Below are positions 12,701 to 24,342 of a DNA stretch of 64,000 bases, one piece after another. The stretch comes from Halisarca cf. caerulea (Eukaryota > Porifera > Demospongiae > Chondrillida > Halisarcidae): the NCBI GenBank assembly GCA_963170055.1, contig CAUJGJ010000003.1, positions 1,594,069-1,658,068 of the forward strand. Reading direction: 5' to 3'. Within the stretch, counting starts at the first letter, position 1, and each line of letters starts with the position of its first letter. The notes under the pieces were generated by a model, which had not been told where the DNA came from, did not search any database, and was given only the letters and a program-made list of their open reading frames with translations. The translations under genes and the position numbers were made by a program.

Positions 12701-13879
12701 TGGGATATAAATTGTAAGAATAATTAGAATACTGGGGGCTTCAGATCAAAGGGGATTCTAACGATGGGAGTTTCCTGGCAACCGGGGAACAATAGAGCTA
12801 TGCACCTGATGTAAATATGTATGTAATGTTGTAGGAGTATATAACTAGCTGGTCTGAGAGTGATTCCCCCGGCGAAAATTTGAATTTTTGGTTATTTAAT
12901 GTCATATCTCAGGTCAATTTAGACCATTTAGGTTGAATTTGACACTCATGTAGTGCCCTCTCCAGAGTAATTTAGAAACTTACATAACAGTTAAAAATAT
13001 TTTTGGGGTGGGAGCTGATGAGCTTTTGGTGGAAGCTTCCCACCTACTGGATAGAACCCTGCCTATATGTGATAAATAGAGATTGCTTGAAAACACGAAG
13101 AGACTGTAATGCTGGGTAAAAGTTAAAATGGAGATGCCCAACTGACAAGGTTAATTAATTTTATGATTGAGTCAATTTTATGACCGATATTTAACATGTT
13201 GGTTCAGTGAAACCCCAGATCAATCAATCCTCTTTTAAACTACAATTGGCAGGCATAATTTTTAGCAGGTACTTAAGTTAGCGAATTTGAGACACCTCGC
13301 TAATTTTGCTAAAGTAAGTACCTGCTAAAATTTGTAGTCTTTGTATTCAATAATACTCTTAAGGGCATCCTACTTATATATGCAAAGGATTTAGAAGAAC
13401 AGAAGCTAAAGAATGTCTTTTGGTTCTACCTCTTTACCTCTTTAGAAGTACAATGTCCTATGATTCAATAAGCTACATCATATTACCATGCATGCCACAC
13501 CTCCTTTTCAAAAATCCCTTAAGCTTATTAATTGGTGCATAAATATGCTCAGCTCATAGTATTGTATTTGGAGGTTCATCTGCATTTAATCCCAGGATAT
13601 ATTAATTTTGTACATAGAACTAAGAAAATGTCTTCCTCCACACCTTATTAACAGTTGCATACACTTATCATCCATTTTCTACAGGTATTTTTGGAAATTA
13701 CCCGATCGCGATATAGCAGGGAAAATGCAAGAATTTGCAAGAACATAACCGAAAACAAGAAACTTTTGGATATGTATGAAATGCCTCACTTGAAAAATGT
13801 AGATTAAAATAATAACACATGTTAGCCTTACCTGGTATGTCAGATTTCGAAGGTGAAGTAGTTGGTGGATCTACAGTCA
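9574..13879 (-). CDS. Receptor-like type I membrane protein, C-terminal exons (5' part uncertain)
   Basis: Four exons with good splice signals join in frame: 13879-13832 (Ser/Thr/Pro linker), 11012-10899 (transmembrane helix), 10802-10763 (Lys-rich juxtamembrane), 9754-9574 (cytoplasmic tail with stop). Phases agree at each join (1, 1, then 2). The predicted product leaves the membrane through a small-residue helix into a basic stretch and a tail with several tyrosines, as in receptors that signal through phosphotyrosine-binding partners. The extracellular part should lie upstream; a damaged FN3 exon is at 15859-15665. Part of the locus matches the plus-strand gene at 28-37.5 kb in inverted order. 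Whether the gene is still expressed is unknown. Confidence 0.65.
10763..10802 (-). CDS. Small Lys-rich juxtamembrane exon
   Basis: A 40-nt exon between a TATATAG acceptor and a GTTAAT donor. It encodes DNQKKKSSLKKKE, a basic stretch expected just inside the membrane. It is needed to restore frame between the transmembrane exon (ends phase 1) and the tail exon (needs two bases before it), which is the main argument that it is real. Confidence 0.6.
10899..11012 (-). CDS. Transmembrane exon
   Basis: A 114-nt exon with a CCATTCAG acceptor and a GTAATAAT donor. It encodes a glycine-rich start (IGAAFGGVYGG), a hydrophobic run of about 18 residues (IALIIVVTTLVLICIFSL) and a short polar end (KSGNSSPK). 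This is a single membrane-spanning helix. Confidence 0.7.
11013..13831 (-). other. Intron of the minus-strand receptor gene
   Basis: No further exon was supported inside. It holds a repeat at about 12895-13065 that recurs at 36540-36930, a hairpin at about 13260-13331 whose arms read TTTTAGCAGGTACTTA and complement, and a block at 13640-13800 that matches 37270-37450 in inverted orientation. Confidence 0.5.
13832..13879 (-). CDS. Extracellular Ser/Thr/Pro linker exon
   Basis: A 48-nt phase 1-1 exon with a TTTTCTTACAG acceptor and a GTAAGG donor. It encodes TVDPPTTSPSKSDIP, a short mucin-like stalk fitting between an FN3 domain and the membrane. The plus-strand paralogue has a related short exon at 37019-37062 starting with a similar CCACCA...CTTC stretch. 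Confidence 0.6.
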
Positions 13880-14437
13880 CTGTAAGAAAAGTGCATGGTA
13901 AGTACATGACATTAAGCATGTTTAACTTACTAAGAGATGATCGGTATAATATCAAAATTGCATTTTATTATGTAATATTATGTTTTATATCAAATGAGCT
14001 GAATCATTGCTATGGTTTAACACTGCTGCATTCTAAGTTGAACACAGAAAATGTGAGAAACAGACAAAAACACCCCGCATTCATGTGCATCTCTACAGTT
14101 GATTTGCTTTAATGTACATACAAACCACATTCTATAATGGGCATGCAGGTGCCTATATATACAACAACTGTTAATTGATAATGTGCAATATAGTGTAATG
14201 TAATGAAACTTTCAATAGTGTTGTTACATAAATGTGAGCACCTATTAGTTGCAGGGTTTCTTATAAGGGGGGGGGGGGCATGCATAATCTTGTTGACTTG
14301 TCCCCCACATAGTCTTCATGGCAAAATTTTCCCATCCACCCTCTCCATGTTGACAGATTAGCATTAGAGTTGCATTCAACAACATTTATAAGCAAATATC
14401 CAAAACTTGATGTTGTATGTTACCATATACACTTTAA

Positions 14438-15248
14438 CCCTTTATTGTGGACGAGCCACTATAGTGGCTCAACCCGTGGTTGTGGAAGATGACGAAAGTT
14501 TAGCGCATTTTGTTCAAATTTTATACGAAGCATATACGTAGCAATAGTAACACACTCTGTAAGTATGAACCTTCTAATATGGGTTATAACGAAGTTAGAA
14601 CACATACTAAAAGTTATTTTCGATCCCGTTTTACGGTGTTATGCAATAAATATACATTAATATCCCGAAAAATCCTAGTTATGCGGAATAAAAATGGCGT
14701 TCTTTAGTGTGGCTCAATCTAAAATTAGGAACTACGCAGAGAGAATGGGATCGATTTCCTTACTTTGCTTGCCGCTGTACTTGGTTTGCTTCCTGGAAAG
14801 AATTGACGAGTTGTAATGGCAGATTAGGTCGCTCCGAAGATTGTCAACGTCGAAGGGAGTGACGCTCACAAATCGCAGGAAAGGAGGCACACTGTTAATG
14901 CTAGTTCGTCCTTTCCGCTTTCTAGAGAGGTACTGTGCCATCGTTTCTCAAGCCAGATTAATTCTGAACTCGTTTTTGTCATTATCTACCTGTTCCTGAA
15001 ACTCATCTGATGCAGCAGTACGTATACGGTACGCTTAGGATTTTGTGTTTTTCTAGCTTTCGTGTTACTATTTTTGTTATCTATCGCTTATGTTGATACT
15101 GGCAACATGTTTTAACTTTCGTTAGATGGGCAATTGAGCCAGTAAACATTTAATTCGTTCTTAAAATGACAAAAGAAGTACGAGCCACTATAGTGGCTCG
15201 TCCACGATAAAGGGGTGATTGCGCAATCATATCGTCCACAATAAAGGG
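14438..15248. mobile_element. Non-autonomous DNA transposon with piggyBac-like ends
   Basis: The left end reads CCCTTTATTGTGGAC and is preceded by TTAA; the right end is its reverse complement, giving 15-bp perfect terminal repeats. CCC ends and a TTAA flank suggest piggyBac, but the right flank is AATT, so the target duplication is not confirmed. Just inside the left end, and at 15182-15199, lies the palindrome GAGCCACTATAGTGGCTC. A 69-codon minus-strand frame (14941-14732) is not recognisable. Confidence 0.6.
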
Positions 15249-15664
15249 AATTATCACAAGGTGTACATGCAACTTTAATGATCTTAGCTTTATAGTTTTA
15301 TGTTCACAGAGGGCCATGTTTTACCAAAGCACAAAAGCCCAATCAAATTTTTGGTGGGTGTATAATTTTACATATTGCTTAAAATCTACTAATACTTACC
15401 ACAAAAGTCTAGTCTCACAAAAATTAAAGTGCAATACTATATATACGGTATACACTTAGGATAATTGATACATGTGAGCACAGTATTATTTAGGATGGAC
15501 AGTTAGAAGAGCATAGTCTATTATATTTCCTCATGCAAATACCAATAAGGTAATATCCATAGAAATATCCCCTAAGGCTTATAACAATATATGCATGGTA
15601 TATAGCATACTCAATCTCACTATATTATGCACATACAAAACAATTATGTGCACTTTATACACAC

Positions 15665-15859
15665 CAGATACTGTATGGAAGGTCCCAGATACTGGCATAC
15701 TCTGGTCGACCACAGCAATGATTCCTCGAATTTCAACTCTGTATTCTGTAATCTACTCCTAAGACCTTCACACAGTCGATCCACTTGGTTTCCCACTGTA
15801 ACCTAGCTCAAAACTTGTGCAGGAAGTGGTAAGTCTGGACTTATCAGGAGCATGAACAT
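15665..15859 (-). pseudogene. Damaged FN3 exon of the minus-strand receptor gene
   Basis: The reverse strand matches the plus-strand FN3 exon at 28395-28691: both share APE/APDK starts, GKPSG, CEGL and, in a shifted frame, EYRVEIRGII then QSMPVS. Splice-like borders remain on both sides. It is 195 nt against 297 nt in the paralogue: about 100 nt of the middle of the domain is missing, and a small insertion after CCAAGTGG puts a TGA in frame. The exon cannot make a normal FN3 fold. Confidence 0.7.
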
Positions 15860-15960
15860 CTATACATAAACAGAATAGATTATACTAATGAAATAATTGA
15901 TTTACTAATGAAAAATGGTCTGTACACATGTGTGCAAGTGTGTATGTATGAGTATGTGTG

Positions 15961-15962
<2 letters not shown>

Positions 15963-16049
<87 letters not shown>

Positions 16050-16160
16050 ATGTGTACGTGTGTGTGTTTGTGTGTGTTTGTGTGTGTGTGTGTGTGTGCG
16101 CGCGCGCGCGTGTGTGTGTGTGTGTGCGTGCATGCGTGCGCATGCATGCGTGTTTGCATG
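15963..16160. repeat. (TG)n microsatellite
   Basis: A long TG array with interspersed GTACA and CGCG units. Read on the minus strand it is a CA array just before the FN3 exon, the same relative position as the CA array at 28228-28329 in the plus-strand paralogue. Confidence 0.95.
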
Positions 16161-16810
16161 CATTATATTGCTCATAGTCATTGTTTACCACAATACCCAG
16201 TAGTTCATGTCCCATGTTGGCAATCATTCTTTTCTGGTACATACAATAATGATTTTTTATCTTTTGTCATTTTTCACACAAGTGGCTTCTATCGATCCTC
16301 TCCATGTGACAAGATCACACGAAAGTAACCACCTATGTATAGCTAGGATACACCATTTTCGTTTGAAATTGTCATGGATGCTAGCCATTAAATTTAAACT
16401 AATCATATTAAAGATAGCATTCACGTGTACAGCAATGTGTTTGGGAAAGTCTCTCTAAAAGGTGCTTTTTTGATGTTACTAATAAGACGCAGCAAACTCA
16501 AAGTAAAAGCTTAGGGGATAGTTATATTACTAGCTAGTCCATCAAAGCATGAAGCAAGCATTTACTAATTATATATAAAGCAGCAGCAAACATTTAACAG
16601 TAGGGGCAGGTGAATTTCCAAAATCCGTCATTTTGCAAGCTTTTATGAAAAGTAACCCCTTTAAGGTCGCAATCCAATTAGCTCTACGAATTCAAAGTTG
16701 GCAGAAGTCTGCTTCAAATTTCTGGCACAGCTTCATAAATCAGTGTGAACAAAAGAGGGGACTACCTCCTTATAATAAGACTACGGTAAATTTGATAATG
16801 CTTCAATGCA
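16161..16810. other. No gene recognised
   Basis: AT-rich spacer between the TG array and retrotransposon copy B. A 66-codon plus frame at 16633-16833 overlaps the element start but shows no family resemblance. Confidence 0.4.
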
Positions 16811-18613
16811 ACTGGGCTTTGGTACTTCCATAGGGGCTGAAGCTGCAGTCCATGTGGCCAGGTCATACATAGCCAACATGAAGGATGACCAACTTCAGAA
16901 TCTGCTTAAACTGGACTTCACTAATGCATTCAACAGTGTCCGGCGTGACAAGATTCTGCACTCAGTTATAGAGAAAAGGCCCCTGCACTTCTGCCATTAG
17001 CGTACTCTGCCTATCGCTTCCCCTCACTGTTGTTCTTTGGAAAGCACACCATTCTCTCTGCTGAAGGGGTCCAACAGGGTGATCCGCTTGGCCCCTTGCT
17101 TTTCTGCCTGGCCATTCACGACATCATTATAAAATGAAGTCAGAGTTCACAGTTTTTTTATCTTGATGATGGCACCCTAGGCGGTAGCTTGGAAGATGCC
17201 AAATCTGATTTGTCATGTCTTGAGCGGGCTGCCAGCAGCATCAACCTTTTTCTGAATCACAGCAAATCTGAAGTCATTTGTGTGGAGGAGTCCACCAAAA
17301 TTGATATGCTCTCCTGCTATCCTTCTCTCCGCCCAACAGAACCCTCACATGCGACATTATTGGGCTCACCGATAGGAGGGATGGAATCCATCACTGATGT
17401 GTGGGAGTTCAAGATAGAGCAGCTGAAGATTCTTGGTAATAGACTAGAGCAATTACCGGCCCATGATGCACTTTGCCTTCTTCGGAATGCTTTTGCTCTG
17501 CCAAAGGTACTGTATGTACTCCGTACAGCTCCAGGTTTTCTATCCCCCCTCCTTGACACATTTGATGATGTTCAGAAATCCCTCCTGGAAGCTATTTATA
17601 ACATTCACCTCAGTGACAAGTGTTGGTTACAAGCGTCACTACCTATTAATGCTGGTGGTATAGGGATCAGGAGTGTGGCCAGGCTTGCGCCTTCTGCCTT
17701 CTTGGCCTCCGCTGCGGGCACCTCCTCGATCACCTCAGTCCTACTGCCACCTAGGTTCTCATGTGTTGTTCGTCCTCACACTGAGGAAGCAGTCAGTATG
17801 TGGAAGAGATTTTCTGGCTCTGCAGAACCCCCCTCTGGCAGGTGTGCTGTTATCCAGAAAGAGTGGGACAAACAAGTTGTTGCCCATACTTTTTCATGTC
17901 TCCTTTCAAATGGTGATCCAACTTCCAAAGCAAGGCTACAAGCGGCACAACAAAAAGAATCAGGTGCATGGTTAAGTGCTCTTCCTGTTTCTACACTGGG
18001 TTTGCAGATGGATAATGACTGCATAAGAGTTGCTGTTGGCCTTCGCCTTGGCTCTAGCCTGTGTCTGCCACATTTGTGTCCCCATTGTGGTAGTAATGTT
18101 AATGAAAGTGGGATTCACGCCTTAAGTTGAGCTGTCGGAAGAGCCAGGGCAGGTTGCCGCGCCACTCCAGCCTGAATGACATCATCAAGCGAGCTCTTGT
18201 GGCAGTGAGTGTGCCTTGCACACTTGAACCACGTGGCCTCTGTTGGTCGGATGGGAGACGGCCAGATGGCATTTCCATCATTCCTTGGTCACGTGGCCGA
18301 TGCCTGGCATGGGATGCTACATGCCACGATACGTATGCTCCCTCAAACATTCAGCTAGCTTGTTCAGGTCCTGGTCGTGTTGCTGATAAGGCAGCTTCCG
18401 CCAAGCGCCGGCTGTATGAGGACATATGCACCACTCATGATTTTGCTCCTATTGCCATTGAATCAGCAGGCTCATTTGGATAGGATGCACTGTCCTTTTT
18501 TCACGAGCTTGCAAGACGTACTAGATTACAGTCAAAAGATCCACTTTCCTACCTTAAGATTTGTCAGAGAATCAGTGTATGTGTGCAAAGATTTAACACT
18601 TATTCTATACTAG
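16811..18613 (+). pseudogene. Non-LTR retrotransposon copy B, frameshifted
   Basis: Same family as copy A. It begins inside the RT with LGFGTSIGAEAAVHVAR and LLKLDFTNAFNSVRRDKI (catalytic Asp of motif A), has [11 protein letters not shown] near 17070 and YLDDG near 17160, then the zinc-knuckle and RRPDG...WD nuclease region near 18260-18320. The frame breaks near 16990, between 17130 and 17160, and at about 18128 inside the zinc knuckle, with an early stop at 18481. The 5' part before motif A is missing. The 3' end matches copy A (YLKI..RISVC). Confidence 0.85.
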
Positions 18614-18745
18614 CCTGTTGTTCTATTTAACTAACTGATGTTATTTTCTAGGTGTAGGTGTGTTGTGTTTCTTTTTCTTTTAGATGTATGTGTGTTCTCT
18701 GTTTCATTTCTCTTATTTTTTTTTTAAAAAAAATATATATATATA
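18614..18745 (+). repeat. 3' UTR and A-rich tail of copy B
   Basis: A T-rich stretch is followed by an A run and AT units at about 18725-18745, like the tail of copy A. It marks the probable 3' end of the insertion. Confidence 0.6.
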
Positions 18746-19860
18746 TTATACTGGCATGGGAGATACATATTAATATTATTAATTTTACAAACGCCCACTG
18801 CCATCTAGGAACATTTGCATGGTCTATGTGCACATACACAATTTCACATTTTAAGTATCATGCACAATACAGCAATGAAAAACAACAGCATAAGCACAAA
18901 CACTCACTTGTTGGTTTATGACAACTATACACTAGAATATTCTCTGGAGAAAGTGGGTAATGAAAGATAACAAGGTGGTCCTCTCTTCCTTTCAGTTAAC
19001 ACAGACTTTAAAATTTGTGGGATTTTGACAGACAAGTAGGTAAAGAGGTGGATGAAATTGATTCCACAGTGCAGTGCTTGGCATACTTCTTGGGTTCAGC
19101 ATTATTGACTACCAACCAGGTCTGTGATTTTTCCAGGACCATGAAACATTCCTGAAATCCTGGCCATTTCCCCACCTTAAATTTAAACTGCCATGCAGGA
19201 ACTAATGTGACTAGGCAAGTCACATCCCACACTGAAACCATGCCCCCATCTTAGAACTAAGACCATGTGTACCAAGCATGTTAACTTAATTTGCTATATA
19301 TTATATATTGCAAAAATAAGTACAGTGGTGTGGTTCATACAGTAGAGTTTCTATAGGGGAAGTCGGACAATACTACATGAGTGCCAATTACAGCATAGAT
19401 ATGTAAGTATGGAATTTCTATGATTAAAGCGAGTATATACAAAAATTGAAAATTTGATCACATGATCGACCAAAGATCGAGGCTACATACACAAATTCCA
19501 TCTGTAAGGCTACAAGATTCGCTATCTAGAAAATTCAAACAAGTGTTTAGACTTACCACCTTCCTTTTCACAAATGTACCGTTTTAACTTAGCAGTTCGC
19601 CAGCAAAAGCCAAGTCGAAATTATTCTGCATGAGTCAATCCCCTTATTTCCTCACACCACGGTAAATAGACTAGATTTGTCCCTACCCACCTGAAATGTA
19701 GTCTGGCTATAGCTATATAGACCATCACATTCAGTATGTAAGCTACCAAATTTACCATGGGACACCAGTATAACAAAGTGTAAGGTTCTCACCCAGATGT
19801 TTTGTTATACGTAGCTGAACTTTTGTTATATAGCCAACACTATGCTTCATTATCATAATA
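18746..19860. other. No gene recognised
   Basis: AT-rich intergenic DNA. A 77-codon minus-strand frame at 19241-19008 has an even amino-acid mix with several Trp and Cys, but it matches no family I recognise and has no visible splice partner. Confidence 0.4.
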
Positions 19861-20340
19861 CAGTGGGCCCCTGTTAACCGCGTACCCTCCGGACCAGGCA
19901 AAAATATTCCATTATTCAAAATAATTCTTTATCCTGGACACATTTTCCTGCTATGCCAGTAGGGGAGACCATCTTTGTGCTTATCAAATGCATGATGGTA
20001 TGTATGTACAATATAAACGCATACAGGGGATTCGATAATATGTTTAAAATGGGAGCTTTAAAAGGTAGCAAACAATGTTACTGCTGTTTTCGTTGCAGGG
20101 TAGCTATAACTGACTTGAATTACCTTACATTTACAGTGCTATTCTTATAAGCAGTATGGTTTATGTACTCTTCGAATATAAATGATTTGAAATTCTTATT
20201 CCTATATTCAGAATATTGTGGTATTCCTTAAGCGGTTCTTTTACTACAGTGCATATATACAAATGATTCTGTACTTGGAGATAACATTCCATTAACCAGA
20301 ATATTCCTTTAAGTGGTATGCGATTAAGTGGGGCCCACTG
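19861..20340. mobile_element. MITE with CAGTGGGCCCC ends and TA target site
   Basis: The left end CAGTGGGCCCC and right end GGGGCCCACTG are perfect inverted repeats, each flanked by TA. The 480-bp interior has no coding frame. TA duplication and CAGT-type ends suggest a Tc1/mariner-like non-autonomous element. Confidence 0.75.
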
Positions 20341-20639
20341 TATACTAGTATTATATATCCAAGTTTTGTTATTATCCTTGCGGCTTTGTTATATGACAGT
20401 GTTTGTTATGAGTGTGTTGAACTGTAGTATCATGTATGTACTGATGGGTGAGTACATGTGACGGTCTAGCTAGCCAGACAAATCCAGGAATTTCTTTAAC
20501 TAATATTAATTGTTGCCTGTATAGTGTTACAACAATTATTATTATTCTCACTTCTGAATCAATCATTTGTGCCTACTAGTAGTTTACATTTGTCCTTTTG
20601 CCACAACAATACTTTCAGGTAATTTCAGCCTCTACATAT

Positions 20640-20796
20640 AGCAAGGCCACCATTGGGACTATGGTAAGCTGTCCTGTGTAAACTGGAGCTGTCCCTATTT
20701 CAATGGGCTTACATGCACACGTGCCATTGGTAAGTGTCCTATTAAAGTAAGTGGCTGCATTTCAGAGGTGTCCTTTAAGAAAGGTTTCACTGTATA
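20640..20796. repeat. Degraded GTGAAACCTCC-family MITE
   Basis: It contains GGTAAGCTGTCCTGTGTAAA and ends GGTTTCACTGTA, phrases shared with the clearer copies at 28986-29188 and 34340-34531. The left end is eroded. Confidence 0.55.
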
Positions 20797-21180
20797 ATAC
20801 TATAATAATAATAATTAATAATAGCAATAAGTGTCCCAGTTTATATACTATAAAGGTTAATTTACCTGAATGTCTAATCGAAAGCTCATTACATTTTTAG
20901 TATTTCCTTAATGAATGAACAATAATTATTATTATTAAATATTGTAAATTACTTGAAAGGAGTAGCACAGGCACTAATAATAAATCATGATTGAATTCGT
21001 GGTAGTAAGCAGGGTTTTGAACAGAATGTGCATTTAAACTCCATGTGCATATTATATTGCTACAGTATTATGAATCATTGATCTATAATTGTCAAGCTAT
21101 ATATTGCATGGACCGGTGGTTTCTTCGTTATGACACCAAACCTTAAGATTAGCAAGAAGTCTCAGTTGGACGGAGGAGTG

Positions 21181-21655
21181 ATTAAATTTTATATACAACA
21201 AGGATCCACTAAGTATACCTGTTGTATGCTAAAGTTCATTTGCACGTGCTTCTAATTACAATAGGTTGTTGTTCTGTGGATCCTTCATTAACTAGTTTGT
21301 GTTGCATAGACCCTAGACTATACAATGGCATACATTTTAGATACCATTTAGTTGCTTATATGTTTTCTATGTATTCCTCCCCACATGCAGCCATTAGTAT
21401 ACTTCACTTATAGTTATGTTAGTGAAAATGCTATAGAGTGCTGCTAAACAAAAGATATAAGATATTCACTTATACTGTGATACTGGTTTAGTTTTAGCAT
21501 GGTTGGACCATTTTTATTGGCAACGAAAACAGGTACAGGTGAGCCAGTTTTGGTGCCTGTGTCTTAGGGAATCTTTTACCTTAGCGGGAATTTGACACCC
21601 CCCCCCCCCCCCCCAATATGCTGTCAGTTAGCCTGAACTTTGACCCCACCCAGCT
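21181..21655 (+). repeat. Left arm of a long inverted repeat
   Basis: About 475 bp that recurs almost identically, reverse complemented, at 24343-24813. It starts ATTAAATTTTATATACAACA and ends with GGTCAAAG complement and a short poly(C). A 63-codon frame is conserved in both arms with few changes, but its sequence is not recognisable and the conservation may simply be recency. Confidence 0.9.
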
Positions 21656-22127
21656 AAATATATTGAAGGATGCTGGTTGAAGGATGATAGGGGGTGCTGG
21701 TGGCTCAGTAGGTTTTGAACTGGAAGTTAAACTGTGAACGCACGGTGTACCATCCCACCTGTGTGTATTTGGCATTTTTTCCCTGCACCCCCCCTGCCAC
21801 CAACTCAGGAATAGATGAGAAGATGCCCTACTGCAGCCACCAAAACTAATTAATAATTTGATTCAATTGATATCGTGTGTGTGGGTGAGTGTGCAAGATA
21901 CCTTAGAGCACCGGACCTATTGTTTGATAGGTTTATGAATGAAACTGAACTAAAATACATAATTTGTTTTGTAAATTACCCTGTTTAACAACTCCTAAGA
22001 AAGTAAAGCAATTGTTTTGTGCCTACTTCAGTACAATTATCAATGTGACAATCAGAGAATGTTTTTAACTGCATATATACGTAGTAGAAAGCACTACTTA
22101 TTATAATAGGTAGAGTATGTTTTATGT
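21656..22127. other. Spacer inside the inverted repeat, no gene seen
   Basis: AT-rich sequence between the left arm and repeat R copy 2. Nothing recognisable. Confidence 0.4.
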
Positions 22128-23285
22128 TGATATTCGTACTATTACTATAGGAAAGCAGTTAACATGGCAAAAGTACTAAAGGAACTATCTATCATTTGTG
22201 TCATTTTCAGATTGTGGTTTCTGAAGTCCTTAGTGCAAGGTATGATTACTTTGTATAGTTTAGCTCTAATAGTCAGTTTAAATATGAAGTTTGTATTCTG
22301 TAGGTATTGGCTATTCAAACAGTGTCACTTCATTTAAACGTACATAGCTCATTTTTAAAAACTCGAAAGGAATTCTTTAATTCATGATTGAAACACACTT
22401 AACACCAAACTGATGAATGTATTTTACTCTTTACTTATTAAGAAAGTATATACACAAGACGCACACCACACTTCAATACATTAACAGCACACTTCCATAC
22501 ATTAATGTTATTGTTACTTTTTATTTTAAATTATTATTTGATATTATTTTTGGAGTAATTTACAATAATCCCTGATCGTTCTCAGACTTTAACTACTGTC
22601 ATCTGCAGGTTGTTTTGAGCCACTGTTCGTAAACAAGAAACTACAGATTTTCAATGTAACCTATATGTATTTGCAGCTCATAAATAATAATAAAAATAAA
22701 TATTATAATATGATAATAATATGTTGACCAGAAGTGAACATTACGTAAAGCTCCACACTGCACAGCCAAGCACATCTTAAATTGTTGTCCCTCATCGCTA
22801 GCCTATCAGTAGTACTTGCTAACCATATAGATTAGTATTATAGGTTATAAGCTGGGGTATCACATCCTTGTTCTTCCTAACTAGGTATTACTCATTAACA
22901 GTGTTATTACTTATAACCAGGTACGTTCTACTGTATATGCTAATACCGACGGTCACCACATGTACATCTGAATCTCCTCCATCCACATTACCCCCATCAA
23001 TATTCCACACCCAACCCCGCCCAGATTATGCATGATCAGGGAAACCAATATTACACTTATAGAGCTCACCATACCATGGAACAGTGAAGACCGTATGCCT
23101 TAGGCCCATTGCTTCAAAGCCTCAAAAGCTAACTATCAATCCCTCATTGTGGATTTATACTGTCAAGGATATCAAGCCATTCTTTGTCCCATTGAAGTTG
23201 GTTGTCTTGGACACTACGGACCTGACCTATCATCCTTAATTTCTTTCAAAATTCCTACCTAACCTGATCATCCAAGGCAGAAGCT
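22128..23285 (+). repeat. Dispersed repeat R, copy 2, with longer endonuclease-domain relic
   Basis: Direct match to 6842-7810 from TATAGGAAAGCAG onward. The 3' part holds the same RPD and ELT phrases, in broken frames, and continues further with a stretch reading CQGYQAILCPIEVGCLGHYG near 23160-23220. An EVG..GHY motif is the usual next block of this restriction-like endonuclease region, so copy 2 keeps more of the domain than copy 1. Confidence 0.7.
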
Positions 23286-23289
23286 CAAA

Positions 23290-23794
23290 TATGCTGGATT
23301 GTGTCTAGCTATACAAGTTATTGGAAGCACAGTTTCTAGGTGCCATTTCAAGCCATTTGAAATAATATTATACAAATTTTCCATGTGGGTGAGAGACAGC
23401 TTTTGTTCATGTCCCAAGTTGCAGGAGCTTGAATGTTGGCTTTTAAGGCCCCGACAATTGATCAGATCTCGGCTTTGAAAAGGAACGGTCAACTCACCCG
23501 TATGGAAAAGTTAGTATATGTTTTGTTAGAGCGATTTATGTGAAAAAATATTCTTGAAAGCATTCCGCCATGTAGCACCCAAAGTGTTTCGCTTTTTAGT
23601 AGGGGCTAGAAAAATCTTAATAGATTCTTCGCAATTAAAGCAAGCCTTCCAAAAAGGTGATTGTCCAAACATCTGTGTGTCTACCTACATCTTAATCCCT
23701 TGTTTGATGCTCTGTATCTATAAGTTGAGAACAGAAGCTGTAAAAAAGACCGAAATTTTCACACCTCCGCATTAATGCAGACATGTCCCACATG
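23290..23794. mobile_element. Second copy of the MITE found inside the Gypsy element
   Basis: Reverse complement matches 4095 to about 4600: shared phrases include the GGAGGTGTGAAAATTTCGGT end region, CTTTTTAGTAGGGGCTA and AAAGCCGAGATC. The right end is ...GACATGTCCCACATG at 23794; the left end is not resolved. Confidence 0.7.
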
Positions 23795-24296
23795 CAACAT
23801 CCATTGTACATTCATTTGTCTCCTATGTACTGTATATGCATGAATGATGTAACCTTGTTATGTACGTACATTACGCACCATATGCAATATAACTTTTAAA
23901 TTAATATTGATTCAGAATCTGTAGCTAGTTCTTTTTGATCATTTACCAGGATACTACTGATTGCTTACTTACTTCTCACTGTATGTTTGTCCTTGCCAAG
24001 CCAAAGTATTTTTGAACCACTAAGTATTGTAACTTGAGTTCTAGGACTGATGTTTATATCCATTGTTGTCTTTGATAATAATGATACCACTCCCTTATCA
24101 TTGTTTCTGATGTTTAAAGTTATTGTTTGAATGTCAGAAACTAAGGCTTATTGTTACATGTATTTGTATCACTCTGATCGAAATGTGTGTTTATTTACAT
24201 TGTGACCCCATTTTGAATATTTTACAAGTGAGATACATATATAATATACAGTATTGGTATATACTTTCTGCATGTGCATAATACTGTATAATAGTA

Positions 24297-24341
<45 letters not shown>

Positions 24342-24342
24342 A
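23795..24342. other. No gene recognised; AT array at 24299-24338
   Basis: AT-rich spacer between the MITE and the right arm. The AT dinucleotide array borders the arm directly. Confidence 0.5.

Noticed and set aside
15885..16328. Long frames within the TG array on both strands
   Set aside because: They translate a dinucleotide repeat (Cys-Val or Thr-His), not protein.
16633..16833. Possible extra N-terminal part of retrotransposon copy B
   Set aside because: It runs out of frame into the RT start and resembles nothing in copy C; treated as flanking sequence.
19690..19720. Further TAGTC-family end (TAGTCTGGCTATAG)
   Set aside because: No matching GACTA end or 9-bp duplication nearby; a chance match is likely.
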